Origin: Clostridium jeddahitimonense
Lineage (GTDB): Bacteria; Bacillota; Clostridia; Clostridiales; Clostridiaceae
Assembly: GCA_000753455.2 (NCBI GenBank)
Contig: LM994670.1
Span: 2,460,593-2,503,076 of the forward strand
DNA length: 42,484 nt
Reading direction: 5' to 3'
Shown here: piece after piece, positions 17,210 through 27,126 of the stretch
Layout: each line of letters opens with the position of its first letter
Numbering within the stretch: position 1 is the first letter of the stretch
Notes under the pieces: generated by a model
The model's input: the letters and a program-made list of their open reading frames with translations, nothing else
The model's database searches: none
What the model was told of the DNA's origin: nothing
Position numbers and translations under genes: made by a program

Positions 17210-18246
17210 TTCTTTAAAAACTCCTCACTATCTACATCAAAGACATAAGCTTTTCCTTCTTTAGGTCTTATCCTTATTTTTTCTCCTTCTGCAATATCAC
17301 AAGTATTTTCAACCAGCATTTTATATTTATTATCTCTGTGCTTTAAAGTTAATAATCTCTCTCTTCCTAATATTTCTACAGTTACTACATCTACTTCAAG
17401 ACCATCGTCACATAATTCAAGGTCCTCTGCTCTAAACCCTAAAGTGACTTTCTTCTTATTCTCAGGTAAATTACTTATTTTATGAGTATCTAAAAATGCT
17501 TCTCCATCTGAAACATCTACATCTATGAAATTCATCTCTGGACTTCCTATAAAAGATGCTACAAACTTATTTACTGGATTTAAGTATATCTCGCTTGGAG
17601 TAGATACCTGTTGAATTGCTCCATCCTTCATTAAAACAATTTGATCCGATATACTCATTGCTTCTTCTTGGTCATGAGTTACAAATATTGCTGTAACTCC
17701 AGTTTCCTGTTGAATCCTTCTTATTTCCTGCCTAGTTTCAACTCTTAATTTTGTATCTAAGTTTGATAATGGCTCATCTAATAACAATATTTCTGGATTT
17801 TTAGCTATTGCTCTTGCAATAGCTACTCTTTGTTGTTGACCTCCTGATAGTTGAGCCGGCTTTCGATCTAATAGAGGATCAATTTTTACTATCTTAGCAA
17901 CTTCTATTACTCTATCTTCAGCCTTATTCCTATCCCACTTTAAATTCTTCAGTGGAAACATTATATTTTCTCTCACTGTCATATGAGGATATAATGCGTA
18001 ATTTTGAAATACAAGTCCTATTCCTAACTTTTCTGGTTCTAATCCTGTTACGTCCCTATCTCCAAAATATATTTTCCCTGAACTAACTTTATGAATTCCT
18101 GATATAGTAAACAATGTTGTTGATTTTCCTGATCCAGATGGACCTAATAATGAAATCAACTTCCCTTTTGGAATTTCTAAAGTCACATTATTTATAGCAG
18201 TAAAATCTCCAAACTTTACTACTAATTTATCTAATTTAATTCCCAT
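17203..18246 (-). CDS. ugpC: ABC importer ATPase, UgpC/MalK family
   Basis: The protein has 347 residues. Walker A GPSGSGKST is at 35-43, the Q-loop is in LVFQNYALYP, the signature LSGGQQQR is at 133-140, Walker B ILLLDEP is at 153-159, and the switch His is in VTHDQEE. A C-terminal MalK-type regulatory (TOBE/OB) domain follows. It powers the importer encoded just downstream. It is the first gene of the four-gene operon, with GAGGTG before the ATG. I see no convincing sigma-A promoter in the 90 bases upstream. Such ATPases often serve several importers, so the specific pairing is inferred from position. Confidence 0.88.
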   Translation of the reverse strand: MGIKLDKLVVKFGDFTAINNVTLEIPKGKLISLLGPSGSGKSTTLFTISGIHKVSSGKIYFGDRDVTGLEPEKLGIGLVFQNYALYPHMTVRENIMFPLKNLKWDRNKAEDRVIEVAKIVKIDPLLDRKPAQLSGGQQQRVAIARAIAKNPEILLLDEPLSNLDTKLRVETRQEIRRIQQETGVTAIFVTHDQEEAMSISDQIVLMKDGAIQQVSTPSEIYLNPVNKFVASFIGSPEMNFIDVDVSDGEAFLDTHKISNLPENKKKVTLGFRAEDLELCDDGLEVDVVTVEILGRERLLTLKHRDNKYKMLVENTCDIAEGEKIRIRPKEGKAYVFDVDSEEFLKKC

Positions 18247-18336
18247 TTACTTTTCACCTCATCTTACGTTTACCCATAACAATAGGGTGTTTATTTTTTA
18301 TCTTTTCTATTCACAATCTATTGAATTAATAAATAA

Positions 18337-18374
18337 AAAAGACAACTTATCCTTTATAGTTTAAGTTGTCTTTT
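18337..18374 (-). terminator. terminator of the flippase transcription unit
   Basis: AAAAGACAACTTA / TAAGTTGTCTTTT form a perfect 13-bp stem with a 12-base loop. On the minus strand it is followed by TTTTTTATTTATT. Confidence 0.85.
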
Positions 18375-18380
18375 GAAAAA

Positions 18381-19988
18381 TTATTTAATTTTTTTACGTA
18401 AAATTCTTGGCATAATTTCGTATAATCTTGGTGATATTAAATCTAAGTCTTCTTTTCTTAATCCTTGAAGCAGAATCATTGCTATTAAATATACTAATCC
18501 ACCTATAGCTACTGAAACAATAGCAACTATCCCCATAGCAATTCTTCCACCCTCCAAAATATTTACTAGTCTTAAAAGTGGTCCCTTACATATAACTACC
18601 ACAACTCCCATAATTATTGATGATATTAGTGGAATCATTCCTTGTCTAATTATAGGAATTCTTATTTTAAATAACCTTTGAATTCTTTTATGATTTATTA
18701 TAGCAGGTATTAAAAATGCAAATACTGACCCTATAACCGCTCCAAAAATATTAACATCCTTTATTCCTACTAAAATAAAATTAACTACAAACTTTATTAA
18801 AATTCCTATACTTGCAGTAGTGAGTACTAAATACAACTTATTAACTCCTTGAAGTATTGTATTTTGTATTGATGTAATAGACATAAATATAAGCACTATA
18901 GATCCATATGCAAGCATTTGATATCCATAAGAATCATTTAGTAAAAATAAAAATATCTCTTTGCTTAATACAGCAAGCCCTACTGCTGCTGGTATAGTTA
19001 TTAGATAGGTTAATCTATAAGAATAACTTATTTGATTCTTAAGCTCTTTTCTATTCTTCTGAACATAAGATGCAATTATTCTCGGGAAAATAGCTGTACA
19101 TAAAGCAGTAACAATAGTTAATGGTACATAGATTAAAGTATTAAAATAATTTAAAGTTCCGAATAACTCATCAACTCTTATTTGTTCGAATCCTGCTGCT
19201 AATAACCTACCTTTTACTATTATTGCATCTACTAATCCTGCTGAATTTTGAACTGCAGCTACCATAGTTATTGGTAATCCATATTGTATTATCTTATTTA
19301 CTATCCTCTTTTTACTTATTCTCTTACCTTCTTCATTACTTCTAATAGCTTCGGTATAATAGTCATTTTTATTAAAAATATAAATAACATACACTATTGC
19401 AATTAATGCACCTATGGTTGTACCAACAGTTCCTCCAGCACTACCCCATTCTAAGCTAATATTCTTTAATAAAAATGCAAATATTAAACTAAATGCTACA
19501 TTAAAAACCTGTTCAATAACTTGTGAAACTGCTATTTCTTTCATTGAGTCTACACCTTGCATATATCCACGATATGCTGCAAGCATAGCTGATAATAATA
19601 TAGTAGGTGCTAAAAATTTTAAAGATAATGCCGATGAAGGTGAATTCATCCCATTGGCGATACCATCTCCAAAAGCTATAAAAATCACCATAAATGCAAA
19701 GCCAAAAATAGCTAGATAATTTCTAGCTATTTTCATAGCATTATAAGCATCCTTATGGTATCCTAAAGCTTTTAATTCAGCAACTACTTTAGTTATAGCT
19801 GGTTGTGCCCCCATACTAGTTACAGCTAATATAAAAACAAAAGCGCTATAACTACTAGAATATATACCATATCCTGCAGGACCTATTATTAAAGTTAAAA
19901 GTGGTATATATACAGCTGATAATATCTTAACTAGCACCCCTGCTAGTGATAAGATTAAAAAACTTCGTCCCACTGACTTCTCTTCCAT
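18381..19988 (-). CDS. YtgP/MurJ-like polysaccharide or lipid II flippase
   Basis: The protein has 535 residues and about 14 hydrophobic helices. The N-terminus (SFLILSLAGVLVKILSAVYI, then GPAGYGIYSSSYSAF) is that of the YtgP/SpoVB branch of the MOP superfamily; the length matches B. subtilis YtgP (about 540), which can act as a lipid II flippase. It would move a lipid-linked wall precursor across the membrane. It starts 18 bases after the pseudouridine synthase stop with AAAGGGG ahead of its ATG, so it is the last gene of that unit. It differs clearly from the SpoVB-like protein at 8162. Confidence 0.85.
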   Translation of the reverse strand: MEEKSVGRSFLILSLAGVLVKILSAVYIPLLTLIIGPAGYGIYSSSYSAFVFILAVTSMGAQPAITKVVAELKALGYHKDAYNAMKIARNYLAIFGFAFMVIFIAFGDGIANGMNSPSSALSLKFLAPTILLSAMLAAYRGYMQGVDSMKEIAVSQVIEQVFNVAFSLIFAFLLKNISLEWGSAGGTVGTTIGALIAIVYVIYIFNKNDYYTEAIRSNEEGKRISKKRIVNKIIQYGLPITMVAAVQNSAGLVDAIIVKGRLLAAGFEQIRVDELFGTLNYFNTLIYVPLTIVTALCTAIFPRIIASYVQKNRKELKNQISYSYRLTYLITIPAAVGLAVLSKEIFLFLLNDSYGYQMLAYGSIVLIFMSITSIQNTILQGVNKLYLVLTTASIGILIKFVVNFILVGIKDVNIFGAVIGSVFAFLIPAIINHKRIQRLFKIRIPIIRQGMIPLISSIIMGVVVVICKGPLLRLVNILEGGRIAMGIVAIVSVAIGGLVYLIAMILLQGLRKEDLDLISPRLYEIMPRILRKKIK

Positions 19989-20005
19989 AACTTTCCCCTT
20001 TTATA

Positions 20006-20974
20006 CTAAATCGTAAATTTAAATACTTCGTTCTTTACCTTCTTAAACATTGGTGGAAGTGCTTCTACAACTGTCTTATTCTTTAAATACTCAAGTTTTC
20101 CTTCTCCACCTTTAAATATTAGCTTATACGCATACAAAAATTGATAATTTAACCCGAACTTATTATCAAAATATGAATTTATCTTTTTATCACCATATTT
20201 AAAATCTCCTATAATAGGATTTCCTAAATGTGAAAGATGGGCTCTTATCTGATGGCTTCTACCAGTAATTAAATCTATCTCTAGAAGTGAAAATGCACCA
20301 TTACTTTGTAGCGTTTTAACTTCCATTGCTATTTCTTTTGTATTAGGAACTTGTTTATCATATACCTTAGATATATTTTCATTTTCATCCTTAGAAATAT
20401 ATCCTTTATATAATCCATCCTTTATTCTTCCTTTTACAAGAGCTTGATAATACTTCTTTACCTTACCTTCTCTTATCATCTCATTAACGCCTCTTAGCGC
20501 TTCAAAGTTTTTACCGAAGATTACTACTCCTGAAGTATTTCTATCCAATCTATTACATGGAGCTGGGGTAAATGTAATTTCCTTCTCTGGAATATAATCA
20601 CCTTTTCCATTTAAATATGAAAGAACATAATCTGTAAGTGATGGTTCCGCTCCTTTTTGATCAGGATGAACTAGTACTCCTGGCCACTTTTCTACAACTA
20701 CTATGTTATCATCTTCATAAGTAATCATTAATGATCCAGCATTTACTTTTATAAAACTGTCATCCTTTTTCTCTTTTTTACTTTGGATATATCTAATCTC
20801 GATAACATCTTCAATCTCTAATTTATAGTTCTCTTTTTGCTTTGAACCATTAACTCTAATATCCCCTTTTCTCATTGCCTTAAATATTGCACTTAATGGT
20901 ACATCTTTTAAATACTTTCTTAAAAATTTATCTAATCTTTGGCCTGCTTCATTAGCACCTATTTCAATCTTCAA
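20006..20974 (-). CDS. RluA-family 23S rRNA/tRNA pseudouridine synthase
   Basis: The protein has 322 residues. An S4 RNA-binding domain is at about 12-60 (RLDKFLRKYL... DIRVNG). The catalytic motif NRLDRNTSG has Asp144, and the later blocks (YQALVKG, GRSHQIRAHL, IIGDFKYG) are standard for the RluC/RluD type. It isomerises uridine in RNA; the exact site is not deducible. The start is TTG at 20974 with AAGGAG about nine bases upstream. It sits between the M20 hydrolase and the flippase in the same direction with short gaps. Confidence 0.9.
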   Translation of the reverse strand: MKIEIGANEAGQRLDKFLRKYLKDVPLSAIFKAMRKGDIRVNGSKQKENYKLEIEDVIEIRYIQSKKEKKDDSFIKVNAGSLMITYEDDNIVVVEKWPGVLVHPDQKGAEPSLTDYVLSYLNGKGDYIPEKEITFTPAPCNRLDRNTSGVVIFGKNFEALRGVNEMIREGKVKKYYQALVKGRIKDGLYKGYISKDENENISKVYDKQVPNTKEIAMEVKTLQSNGAFSLLEIDLITGRSHQIRAHLSHLGNPIIGDFKYGDKKINSYFDNKFGLNYQFLYAYKLIFKGGEGKLEYLKNKTVVEALPPMFKKVKNEVFKFTI

Positions 20975-21038
20975 AAAAACAACTCCTTCTTTTGTGTTTA
21001 ATTTACTTTCCCCATCTTATTAGATTAATATTGTTTCG

Positions 21039-22220
21039 TCAATTTGTCAAATAATCTAACACCATTTGACACTGAATAGCTACCCCTATCATTAAGGCAT
21101 CTTCATCTATGTCAAACAAACTACTATGAGCTGGATGAATTATTCCCTTTTCTTCATTTCTACACCCTAAAAAATAAAATACTGATGGTATTTCATTTGC
21201 AAAATAAGCAAAGCTTTCAACACCCATATGAGGATATTCTTGCTCTAATACATTTTCTTCACCTATGACCTTTATTGCAGCATTCCTTAATTTATTAACA
21301 GAGTTTTTATCATTTATTAACACAGGATAAGATTCTTCTATTTCTATTTTTACCTTTCCTCTTAATGTTAAACCTATTCCTTTTGCTATTTCATCAACTC
21401 TTCTTGTAACTAACTGTCTATCCTCGCTATTTAAAGTTCTAATTATTCCTGTTAATGTAACTTTTTCTGGAATTATATTAGCACCAGTTCCTCCATGTAT
21501 ACTTCCAACTGTTATCACTGCTGAATTTAATGGATTTACTTCTCTACTTACTATATTTTGCAATGCATTTATAATATTACTTGATATTACTATAGGATCT
21601 ATCGCACTAGAAGGATAGGCTCCATGTCCACCTACTCCCATCACCTCAACCTTAAATGGATTAGATGCTGCATTTACAGCTCCAAATTTAACTTCAACTT
21701 GGCCACAATTTATATTTTCATCCAAATGTAATCCACACATAATATCTACATTGGGGTCTGTTAAAACACCTTCCTCTATCATATATCTAGCTCCACCAAT
21801 AGTCTCCTCTGCAGGTTCAAATATAAGTTTAATAGTTCCACCAAACAACTCTCTATTTCTATTTAAAATTTTTGCTACGCCTAATAATATTGCAGCATGT
21901 CCATCATGACCACAAGCATGCATTTTACCTTTTACAGTAGAGATGTACTCACATTTGTTATTTTCTTCTATCGGTAGCGCATCTATATCACTTCTTAAAC
22001 CTATCACCCTATCTTTCTTTTCCTCTAAATCTCCTCTAATAATTCCACATACCCCTGTTTTAGCATAGCTTTCATAGCTTATTCCTTCTTTATCTAAATA
22101 CTCTTTAATAAACTTTGAAGTTTCATATTCTTCAAATCCTAATTCTGGATTCATATGAAAATTCCTTCTTAATTTTATAATTTCATCTTTTATGCTTATT
22201 ACTTCATTCTTTAAATCCAT
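21039..22220 (-). CDS. M20 family amidohydrolase / N-acyl amino acid hydrolase
   Basis: The protein has 393 residues. The dimetal site is visible as HACGHDGHAAILLG, EPAEETIGGARYMI, GLHLDE and the late IHPAHSSLF. The Gly-rich lid domain (GVGGHGAYPSSAIDPI) lies between. It is the hippurate hydrolase / N-acetyl-amino-acid deacylase (AmhX, YhaA) branch of M20 and should cleave an acylated amino acid in the cytoplasm. I start at the ATG at 22220 because TTTGGAGGATAAT precedes it; a TTG four codons earlier is part of that ribosome site. Confidence 0.88.
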   Translation of the reverse strand: MDLKNEVISIKDEIIKLRRNFHMNPELGFEEYETSKFIKEYLDKEGISYESYAKTGVCGIIRGDLEEKKDRVIGLRSDIDALPIEENNKCEYISTVKGKMHACGHDGHAAILLGVAKILNRNRELFGGTIKLIFEPAEETIGGARYMIEEGVLTDPNVDIMCGLHLDENINCGQVEVKFGAVNAASNPFKVEVMGVGGHGAYPSSAIDPIVISSNIINALQNIVSREVNPLNSAVITVGSIHGGTGANIIPEKVTLTGIIRTLNSEDRQLVTRRVDEIAKGIGLTLRGKVKIEIEESYPVLINDKNSVNKLRNAAIKVIGEENVLEQEYPHMGVESFAYFANEIPSVFYFLGCRNEEKGIIHPAHSSLFDIDEDALMIGVAIQCQMVLDYLTN

Positions 22221-22238
22221 ATTATCCTCCAAATAAAA

Positions 22239-22273
22239 ATAGTATAGTGAGTAAAATTCCTCTCCTATACTAT
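22239..22273 (-). terminator. hairpin between the small exported-protein gene and the M20 gene
   Basis: ATAGTATAG / CTATACTAT form a 9-bp stem with a 17-base loop. On the minus strand TTTTATTT follows, then directly the GGAGG of the M20 gene. It could be a terminator or an attenuator. Confidence 0.5.
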
Positions 22274-22287
22274 AATCATTTATAATA

Positions 22288-22701
22288 TTAATTTATTCCT
22301 TTTATTTCTTTTTCTAATTGAAAAAGTCTTATTCTTTCATCTTGATTGAATTCTTCCTTTGTAGCTCTCTTTGTTATAAGCTTTGAATATTCTTCAAACT
22401 TAACATCACCTAATTTAGTTCTAATAATTTTTAAATCACAGTCTCTTATAAAATCCACATCTTCTTGGCTTAGTACTTGATAATTTTTGAGTTTATCTTT
22501 AAGTCCTATTAAACTTTCTCTTTCTTGTTCAGATAATGCTCCAGACTTATCTTCTAATATCTCATCAATCTTTATTACTTCTCTCGGCGATGAATATTCA
22601 TTTATATTTAAAGTAGTTTCTACTTTATCTTCATATTCTAAATTATATGGAACTTCAGCAAAATTAAATAACATCATTAAAATTATAATACCTCTTATCA
22701 T
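22288..22701 (-). CDS. small exported or membrane-anchored protein, unknown
   Basis: The protein has 137 residues and I do not recognise a family. Residues 2-16 are hydrophobic and can act as a signal peptide or anchor. The rest is charged and probably helical (LSEQERESLIGLKDKLKNYQVLS). There are no conserved Cys residues beyond a single one near residue 90. The ATG has GGAGG at the right distance. The gene is a separate small unit between the helicase gene and the M20 gene. Confidence 0.55.
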   Translation of the reverse strand: MIRGIIILMMLFNFAEVPYNLEYEDKVETTLNINEYSSPREVIKIDEILEDKSGALSEQERESLIGLKDKLKNYQVLSQEDVDFIRDCDLKIIRTKLGDVKFEEYSKLITKRATKEEFNQDERIRLFQLEKEIKGIN

Positions 22702-22823
22702 TATATTATACCTCCATACATACTGTAACTATTATTAGTATGTCTAAATTTAGGTAAAATAATTATAATTTCATCGAATAGTTTTTTAATTCTTCAATAA
22801 CTAAGCGTTAGAATAGTTTATTT

Positions 22824-24818
22824 TTATTTCATAATAATTATCAAGTTATTCTCCATTAAAACTCTTAGTGAAAATGATCTTTCTTCTCCATCTTTAAACT
22901 TTATGCTTATTTTATCATCCTTCAATCCTTTAACTATGCCTTCAGCATAAGTTCTATGATATATAGAATCCCCTTTTTTAACTCCATATTCTACTTTAAG
23001 GCTCTCCTCGGTAAATTCACCTTCTGCAATAAATCTAGAAGGCTCATAGAACTTACCTCTTATAGTTTTAGGTGAAAATATGTAAAGATTATGTATAGCC
23101 CTTGTCACAGCTACATAGAACAGTCTACGCTCTTCTTCAATATTTTCATCTATAGAAGATTTATGTGGTATAGTCTCTTCATCACAATTTATAATATAGA
23201 CATTCTTAAACTCCATCCCTTTTACACCATGAATTGTACTTAAAATCACTCCATTTTTGTCACCCTTTGACTTTTCTATCTCCTCTTCAACATTTTGTAC
23301 ATGCACTAAAAACTCTGTTATAGTCTTGAAGCCTTCAGCCGCCCCTTTAAACTCTTCTAGCATATCTTCAAGTTCTTCGAAGTTTTGTCCATATTTACTT
23401 GCATATTCTCTTAAGTAATCTATGTACCCTAAACTAGAAATTATATATTGTATGGCACTTCCTAAAGATATCTTATTTAAATATAAAATCTCTTTTCTTA
23501 ATTCATCTAACTTTTTACATTGAAATGGTGGAGTATCTTCTTTATTTATAAGTATTTGAAATGGATCAATATCTTCTTTATAAGTATTTACATAACTTAT
23601 ATTAGATTTACTTATATATCTAAAAGGTTTGTTTATAACACTTAAAAATAACTCCTTATTCTTTATATCTATAGCTAGCTTAAGGTAGCTTATTATATCC
23701 CTTGATATGAAATGATTAAAAAAGTTATATCCCTTATCTAAAAGAATAAAAGGTATTTTCCTTCGTGTGAAGGTATCTATTAAACTTCTGGCTTCCATAT
23801 TAGTTCTATATAATATTGCATTATCTGTATATTGACCTTCTTTAAAATTACCGATTATATTTGCAATCTCCTCACCTTGCATAAATTCATTATATGGAGT
23901 CAAATATCTTATTATCCCATCCTTATTATGAAACTCTTCAATTTTTTTGATGTTTCTATTTTTATTATTTAATATTATTTTTTTAGAGCTACTCACAATG
24001 TTTTTGCTACTTCTATAATTTATTGATAAATAAAGCTTTTTGCTATCTTTAAATGTTTCACAAAAATTCACCATATACTGTGGTTTAGATCCTCTAAAGG
24101 AATATATACATTGATCTTCATCTCCAACAGCAAATAATTCATTCTCTCCATTTATCAATCTTAAAAACTCTATCTGCAACTCATCGCAATCCTGGAACTC
24201 ATCTACTAATACATATTTAAAAATATTTTTATATTTCATCAATATTTGTTTGTTAATTTTTAAAAGTTGAATAGCGTTAAGAGATAAGTCATCAAAATCC
24301 CACAGATTTTCTCTTTTTTTATAGTTTTCATAAGCATTAAAGCATTCTATAAATATATCTTTAGAAATACTAGACTTAAACTCTTCTATATTGGCTCCTG
24401 AAGTCTTAAATCCTGATATATTATTAACTACCTCTTTAACTTTATCTTCATTTACATCATCAAAATATTTCCCCAATACACCTTTAACTATATTGGAACA
24501 TTTATTATCATTAATTATATTTATCTCATGGCCTTCCCTTAAAAGTATCTTATAAAACAATCCATGAAATGTTCCAAAGAATGGTGCTATATTTTTATTA
24601 AAAGTATTTTTGTATCTAGTTTTCATATTTTCAGCTGCTGCCCTAGTAAAAGTTATAACTATAATATTTCCAACTTTAGCTTTTCTATCTTCTATAAGAT
24701 GATTTACTCTATTAATAATTACAGTAGTTTTACCTGATCCCGGTGCTGCAACTATTAAAGCATTTTTATATTTTGTATAAACAGCCTTCTGCTGATAGTT
24801 ATCTAAGGTTATTTTCAA
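22824..24818 (-). CDS. UvrD/PcrA-like superfamily 1 DNA helicase
   Basis: The protein has 664 residues. Helicase motifs in order: Walker A APGSGKTT (about 25-32), motif Ia (ITFTRAAAENMK), motif II VDEFQD, motif III GDEDQCIYSFRG, motif IV YRSS, motif V STIHGVKGMEFKNVY and motif VI RLFYVAVTRA. A short C-terminal Tudor-like domain (GDSIYHRTYAEGIVKG) resembles the UvrD/PcrA RNA-polymerase-binding end. It is shorter than PcrA (about 740), so it may be a paralogue rather than PcrA itself. It unwinds DNA 3' to 5' with ATP. The start is TTG with AAGGAG upstream. It is divergent from the nicotinate phosphoribosyltransferase gene. Confidence 0.9.
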   Translation of the reverse strand: MKITLDNYQQKAVYTKYKNALIVAAPGSGKTTVIINRVNHLIEDRKAKVGNIIVITFTRAAAENMKTRYKNTFNKNIAPFFGTFHGLFYKILLREGHEINIINDNKCSNIVKGVLGKYFDDVNEDKVKEVVNNISGFKTSGANIEEFKSSISKDIFIECFNAYENYKKRENLWDFDDLSLNAIQLLKINKQILMKYKNIFKYVLVDEFQDCDELQIEFLRLINGENELFAVGDEDQCIYSFRGSKPQYMVNFCETFKDSKKLYLSINYRSSKNIVSSSKKIILNNKNRNIKKIEEFHNKDGIIRYLTPYNEFMQGEEIANIIGNFKEGQYTDNAILYRTNMEARSLIDTFTRRKIPFILLDKGYNFFNHFISRDIISYLKLAIDIKNKELFLSVINKPFRYISKSNISYVNTYKEDIDPFQILINKEDTPPFQCKKLDELRKEILYLNKISLGSAIQYIISSLGYIDYLREYASKYGQNFEELEDMLEEFKGAAEGFKTITEFLVHVQNVEEEIEKSKGDKNGVILSTIHGVKGMEFKNVYIINCDEETIPHKSSIDENIEEERRLFYVAVTRAIHNLYIFSPKTIRGKFYEPSRFIAEGEFTEESLKVEYGVKKGDSIYHRTYAEGIVKGLKDDKISIKFKDGEERSFSLRVLMENNLIIIMK

Positions 24819-24949
24819 AATCTCTTCTCCTTCTTACACTTATATTTATCTAAAGTATTACCTTTAATATTTTTTCTATTAACTACTATATTGTAATAAT
24901 TTCTATATAGATGTACAATATTTTTAAGAATTCAAAAAGGAGACTAATT

Positions 24950-26416
24950 ATGGAAACTTTAATTAAATTTGATGTTCAGAATGAAAGAAATCTAACAATG
25001 CTAGTTGACTTCTATGAACTAACAATGGCAAATGGCTATTTTAATAAAGGTGTAGAAAACAGAATAGCCTACTTCGATATGTATTTTAGAAGAGTTCCCG
25101 ATGGTGGTGGATACTGTATAATGGCTGGTGTTGAGCAATTAGTTCAATATTTAAGCAACCTGAAATTCACCTCATCTGATATAGATTATTTAAGAAGCAA
25201 AAATATATTTTCTGAAGAATTTTTAGAATATTTAGCAGATTTTAATTTCTGCTGTGATGTCTGGGCAATCCCTGAAGGGAATCCTGTATTTCCAAATGAA
25301 CCTTTAGTAATAGTAAAAGGTCCTGTTGTTCAAGCACAATTTGTTGAAACAATGATTCTTTTAACTATAAACCATCAAACTTTAATTGCTACAAAGGCAA
25401 ATAGAATATGTAGAGCTGCCGAAGGTAAAACTGTTATGGAGTTTGGTTCAAGAAGAGCTCAAGGTTATGATGGTGCTATATACGGAGCTAGAGCTTCAAT
25501 TATAGGTGGATGTGATTCAACAGCTTGTACAATTGCTGATAAATACTTCAATGTTCCTGCTGTTGGTACAATGGCACATAGCTGGGTTCAACTTTTCGAT
25601 ACAGAATATGAATCATTTAAAGCTTGGGCTGAAACTTATCCAGATAACTGTTCTTTACTTATAGATACTTATAATGTATTAAAATCTGGTTTACCAAATG
25701 CAATAAAAGTTTTTGATGAAGTATTAAAGCCTCTTGGTAAGCGCCCGAAAGGAATTAGAATTGATTCTGGCGATATAACTTATTTAACTAAAAAATGTAG
25801 AAAAGCTCTTGATGAAGCTGGGTATCCTGATTGTAAAATAATTATATCTAACTCTCTTGATGAACATATTATAAGAGATGTATTAAACCAAGGTGCTTGC
25901 ATAGATTCCTTTGGTGTTGGAGAAAGACTTATAACAGCTAAATCTGAACCTGTTTTTGGCGGTGTTTACAAACTAGTTGCTGTTGAAAAAGAAAATGTTA
26001 TAATTCCCAAAATAAAAATTTCTGAAAACAATGAAAAGATTACTAATCCAGGTTTCAAAAAAATATACAGATTATTTGATAAGGATACTAATGTTGCTAT
26101 AGCTGATGTATTAGCATTAAGTGATGAAGTTATAGACGACAGTAAAGAGTATGAAATCTTTGATCCTATACACACTTGGAAAAGAAAAAAAATCACTAAT
26201 TTCTACGTTAAAGATTTATTAGTCAAGATCTTCGACAAAGGTAAGTTAGTATATACTTCCCCATCTGTTCTAGAAATAAAGGAATTTGCTAAAGCAGAAA
26301 CTAACAAATTATGGCCTGAAATATTAAGATTTGAAAATCCTCATACTTATTATGTAGATCTTTCAACTAAGTTATGGTCATTAAAACAAAAATTATTATT
26401 AAATCAATCAAAATAA
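24950..26416 (+). CDS. pncB: nicotinate phosphoribosyltransferase
   Basis: The protein has 489 residues. It joins nicotinate and PRPP to give nicotinate mononucleotide in the NAD salvage pathway. Diagnostic blocks are DFYELTMANGYF, the FGSRRAQGYDGA loop, GTMAHSW with the likely phospho-His at 210, and GIRIDSGD near the phosphate site. I start at the ATG at 24950 with AAAGGAG upstream; an in-frame ATG 13 codons earlier has no such site. It is a single-gene unit that ends at a strong hairpin. Confidence 0.93.
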   Translation: METLIKFDVQNERNLTMLVDFYELTMANGYFNKGVENRIAYFDMYFRRVPDGGGYCIMAGVEQLVQYLSNLKFTSSDIDYLRSKNIFSEEFLEYLADFNFCCDVWAIPEGNPVFPNEPLVIVKGPVVQAQFVETMILLTINHQTLIATKANRICRAAEGKTVMEFGSRRAQGYDGAIYGARASIIGGCDSTACTIADKYFNVPAVGTMAHSWVQLFDTEYESFKAWAETYPDNCSLLIDTYNVLKSGLPNAIKVFDEVLKPLGKRPKGIRIDSGDITYLTKKCRKALDEAGYPDCKIIISNSLDEHIIRDVLNQGACIDSFGVGERLITAKSEPVFGGVYKLVAVEKENVIIPKIKISENNEKITNPGFKKIYRLFDKDTNVAIADVLALSDEVIDDSKEYEIFDPIHTWKRKKITNFYVKDLLVKIFDKGKLVYTSPSVLEIKEFAKAETNKLWPEILRFENPHTYYVDLSTKLWSLKQKLLLNQSK

Positions 26417-26422
26417 TAAAAA

Positions 26423-26450
26423 AAGGAGTTGCTAAGATTAGCAACTCCTT
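26423..26450. terminator. bidirectional terminator between convergent genes
   Basis: AAGGAGTTGCTAA / TTAGCAACTCCTT form a 13-bp perfect inverted repeat. The best U-tract (TTTTTTT) is on the minus strand, serving the small Cys protein gene; the plus strand has AATTATCTTTT for pncB. Confidence 0.8.
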
Positions 26451-26459
26451 AATTATCTT

Positions 26460-26672
26460 TTAATCATAATTTTTAATCCCCATATAAGCTAAATCATAAA
26501 CATTACTTTGAGAATACCCAAAATCATCAAAATCATTTATACTTACTTTATTCGGATTTAAGTGCTCTATAAATGGACATACCTCGTCATCTTTAGATAC
26601 AGGGTACATTGGGCACTCGTTATAACAATTTACCTTCTCTTTTTTTGTAGACCAAAATGGACATTTACTCAC
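26460..26672 (-). CDS. small Cys-containing protein (CPFW...CYNECPM...CPF), unknown
   Basis: The protein has 70 residues from the start I prefer. Four cysteines (CPFWSTKKEKVNCYNECPM then CPF) within the first ~30 residues suggest a metal-binding knuckle, Zn or Fe-S. The start is uncertain: GTG at 26672 lies a few bases after a G-rich ribosome site (GGGGGTGGGG); a TTG at 26687 is in frame but is part of that G-rich run. I know similar short clostridial proteins only as hypotheticals. It is convergent with pncB. Confidence 0.6.
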   Translation of the reverse strand: MSKCPFWSTKKEKVNCYNECPMYPVSKDDEVCPFIEHLNPNKVSINDFDDFGYSQSNVYDLAYMGIKNYD

Positions 26673-26793
26673 AAACCCCACCCCCAATGATTGTAATCGA
26701 AATCACAAGGCCATTATAATCTATTTCTTAACAAAAATAAAGCATTTTTTAGCAAAAATATAAAATATTTAATATTTTACAATTTTTTAATTA

Positions 26794-27126
26794 TTATTTT
26801 TCTATTTTAAATGTATTTTTAGATACTGATATATTTATTATTTCATTTTGAAAAGCCTTTAGCAGTGCCTTTTCTAGTACCATTTCAGTATCAAAATTAT
26901 CTACATCTAAGCATTCTGCAAAAACTTTATTTAATTTTCCATCTACATTTCTATAAGTTAATGTTATATATGGTTTGTCATAATCAACACTTATTATTTT
27001 TATTCCCCACGATATTTCTGCGTATTCCCCATCTACAACTAGCTTAGTCATATCTTTTAGCTTTTGTCTTTCCTCATTTGGGTCATTTACTATTATTAAT
27101 TCATCTCCAACTTTATACTTAGACAT
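26794..27126 (-). CDS. conserved hypothetical protein
   Basis: The protein has 110 residues, no membrane segment and no Cys-rich motif; I do not recognise a family. An N-terminal KVGDELIIV beta strand and alternating strand pattern suggest a small SH3-like barrel (residues 1-65) with a helical segment after it. GGAGGAGATG precedes the ATG. It is divergent from perR, 218 bases away. Confidence 0.55.
   Translation of the reverse strand: MSKYKVGDELIIVNDPNEERQKLKDMTKLVVDGEYAEISWGIKIISVDYDKPYITLTYRNVDGKLNKVFAECLDVDNFDTEMVLEKALLKAFQNEIINISVSKNTFKIEK

Noticed and set aside
8162..19988. The two flippase genes as a recent duplication
   Set aside because: Their sequences differ at most positions and belong to separate SpoVB and YtgP branches.
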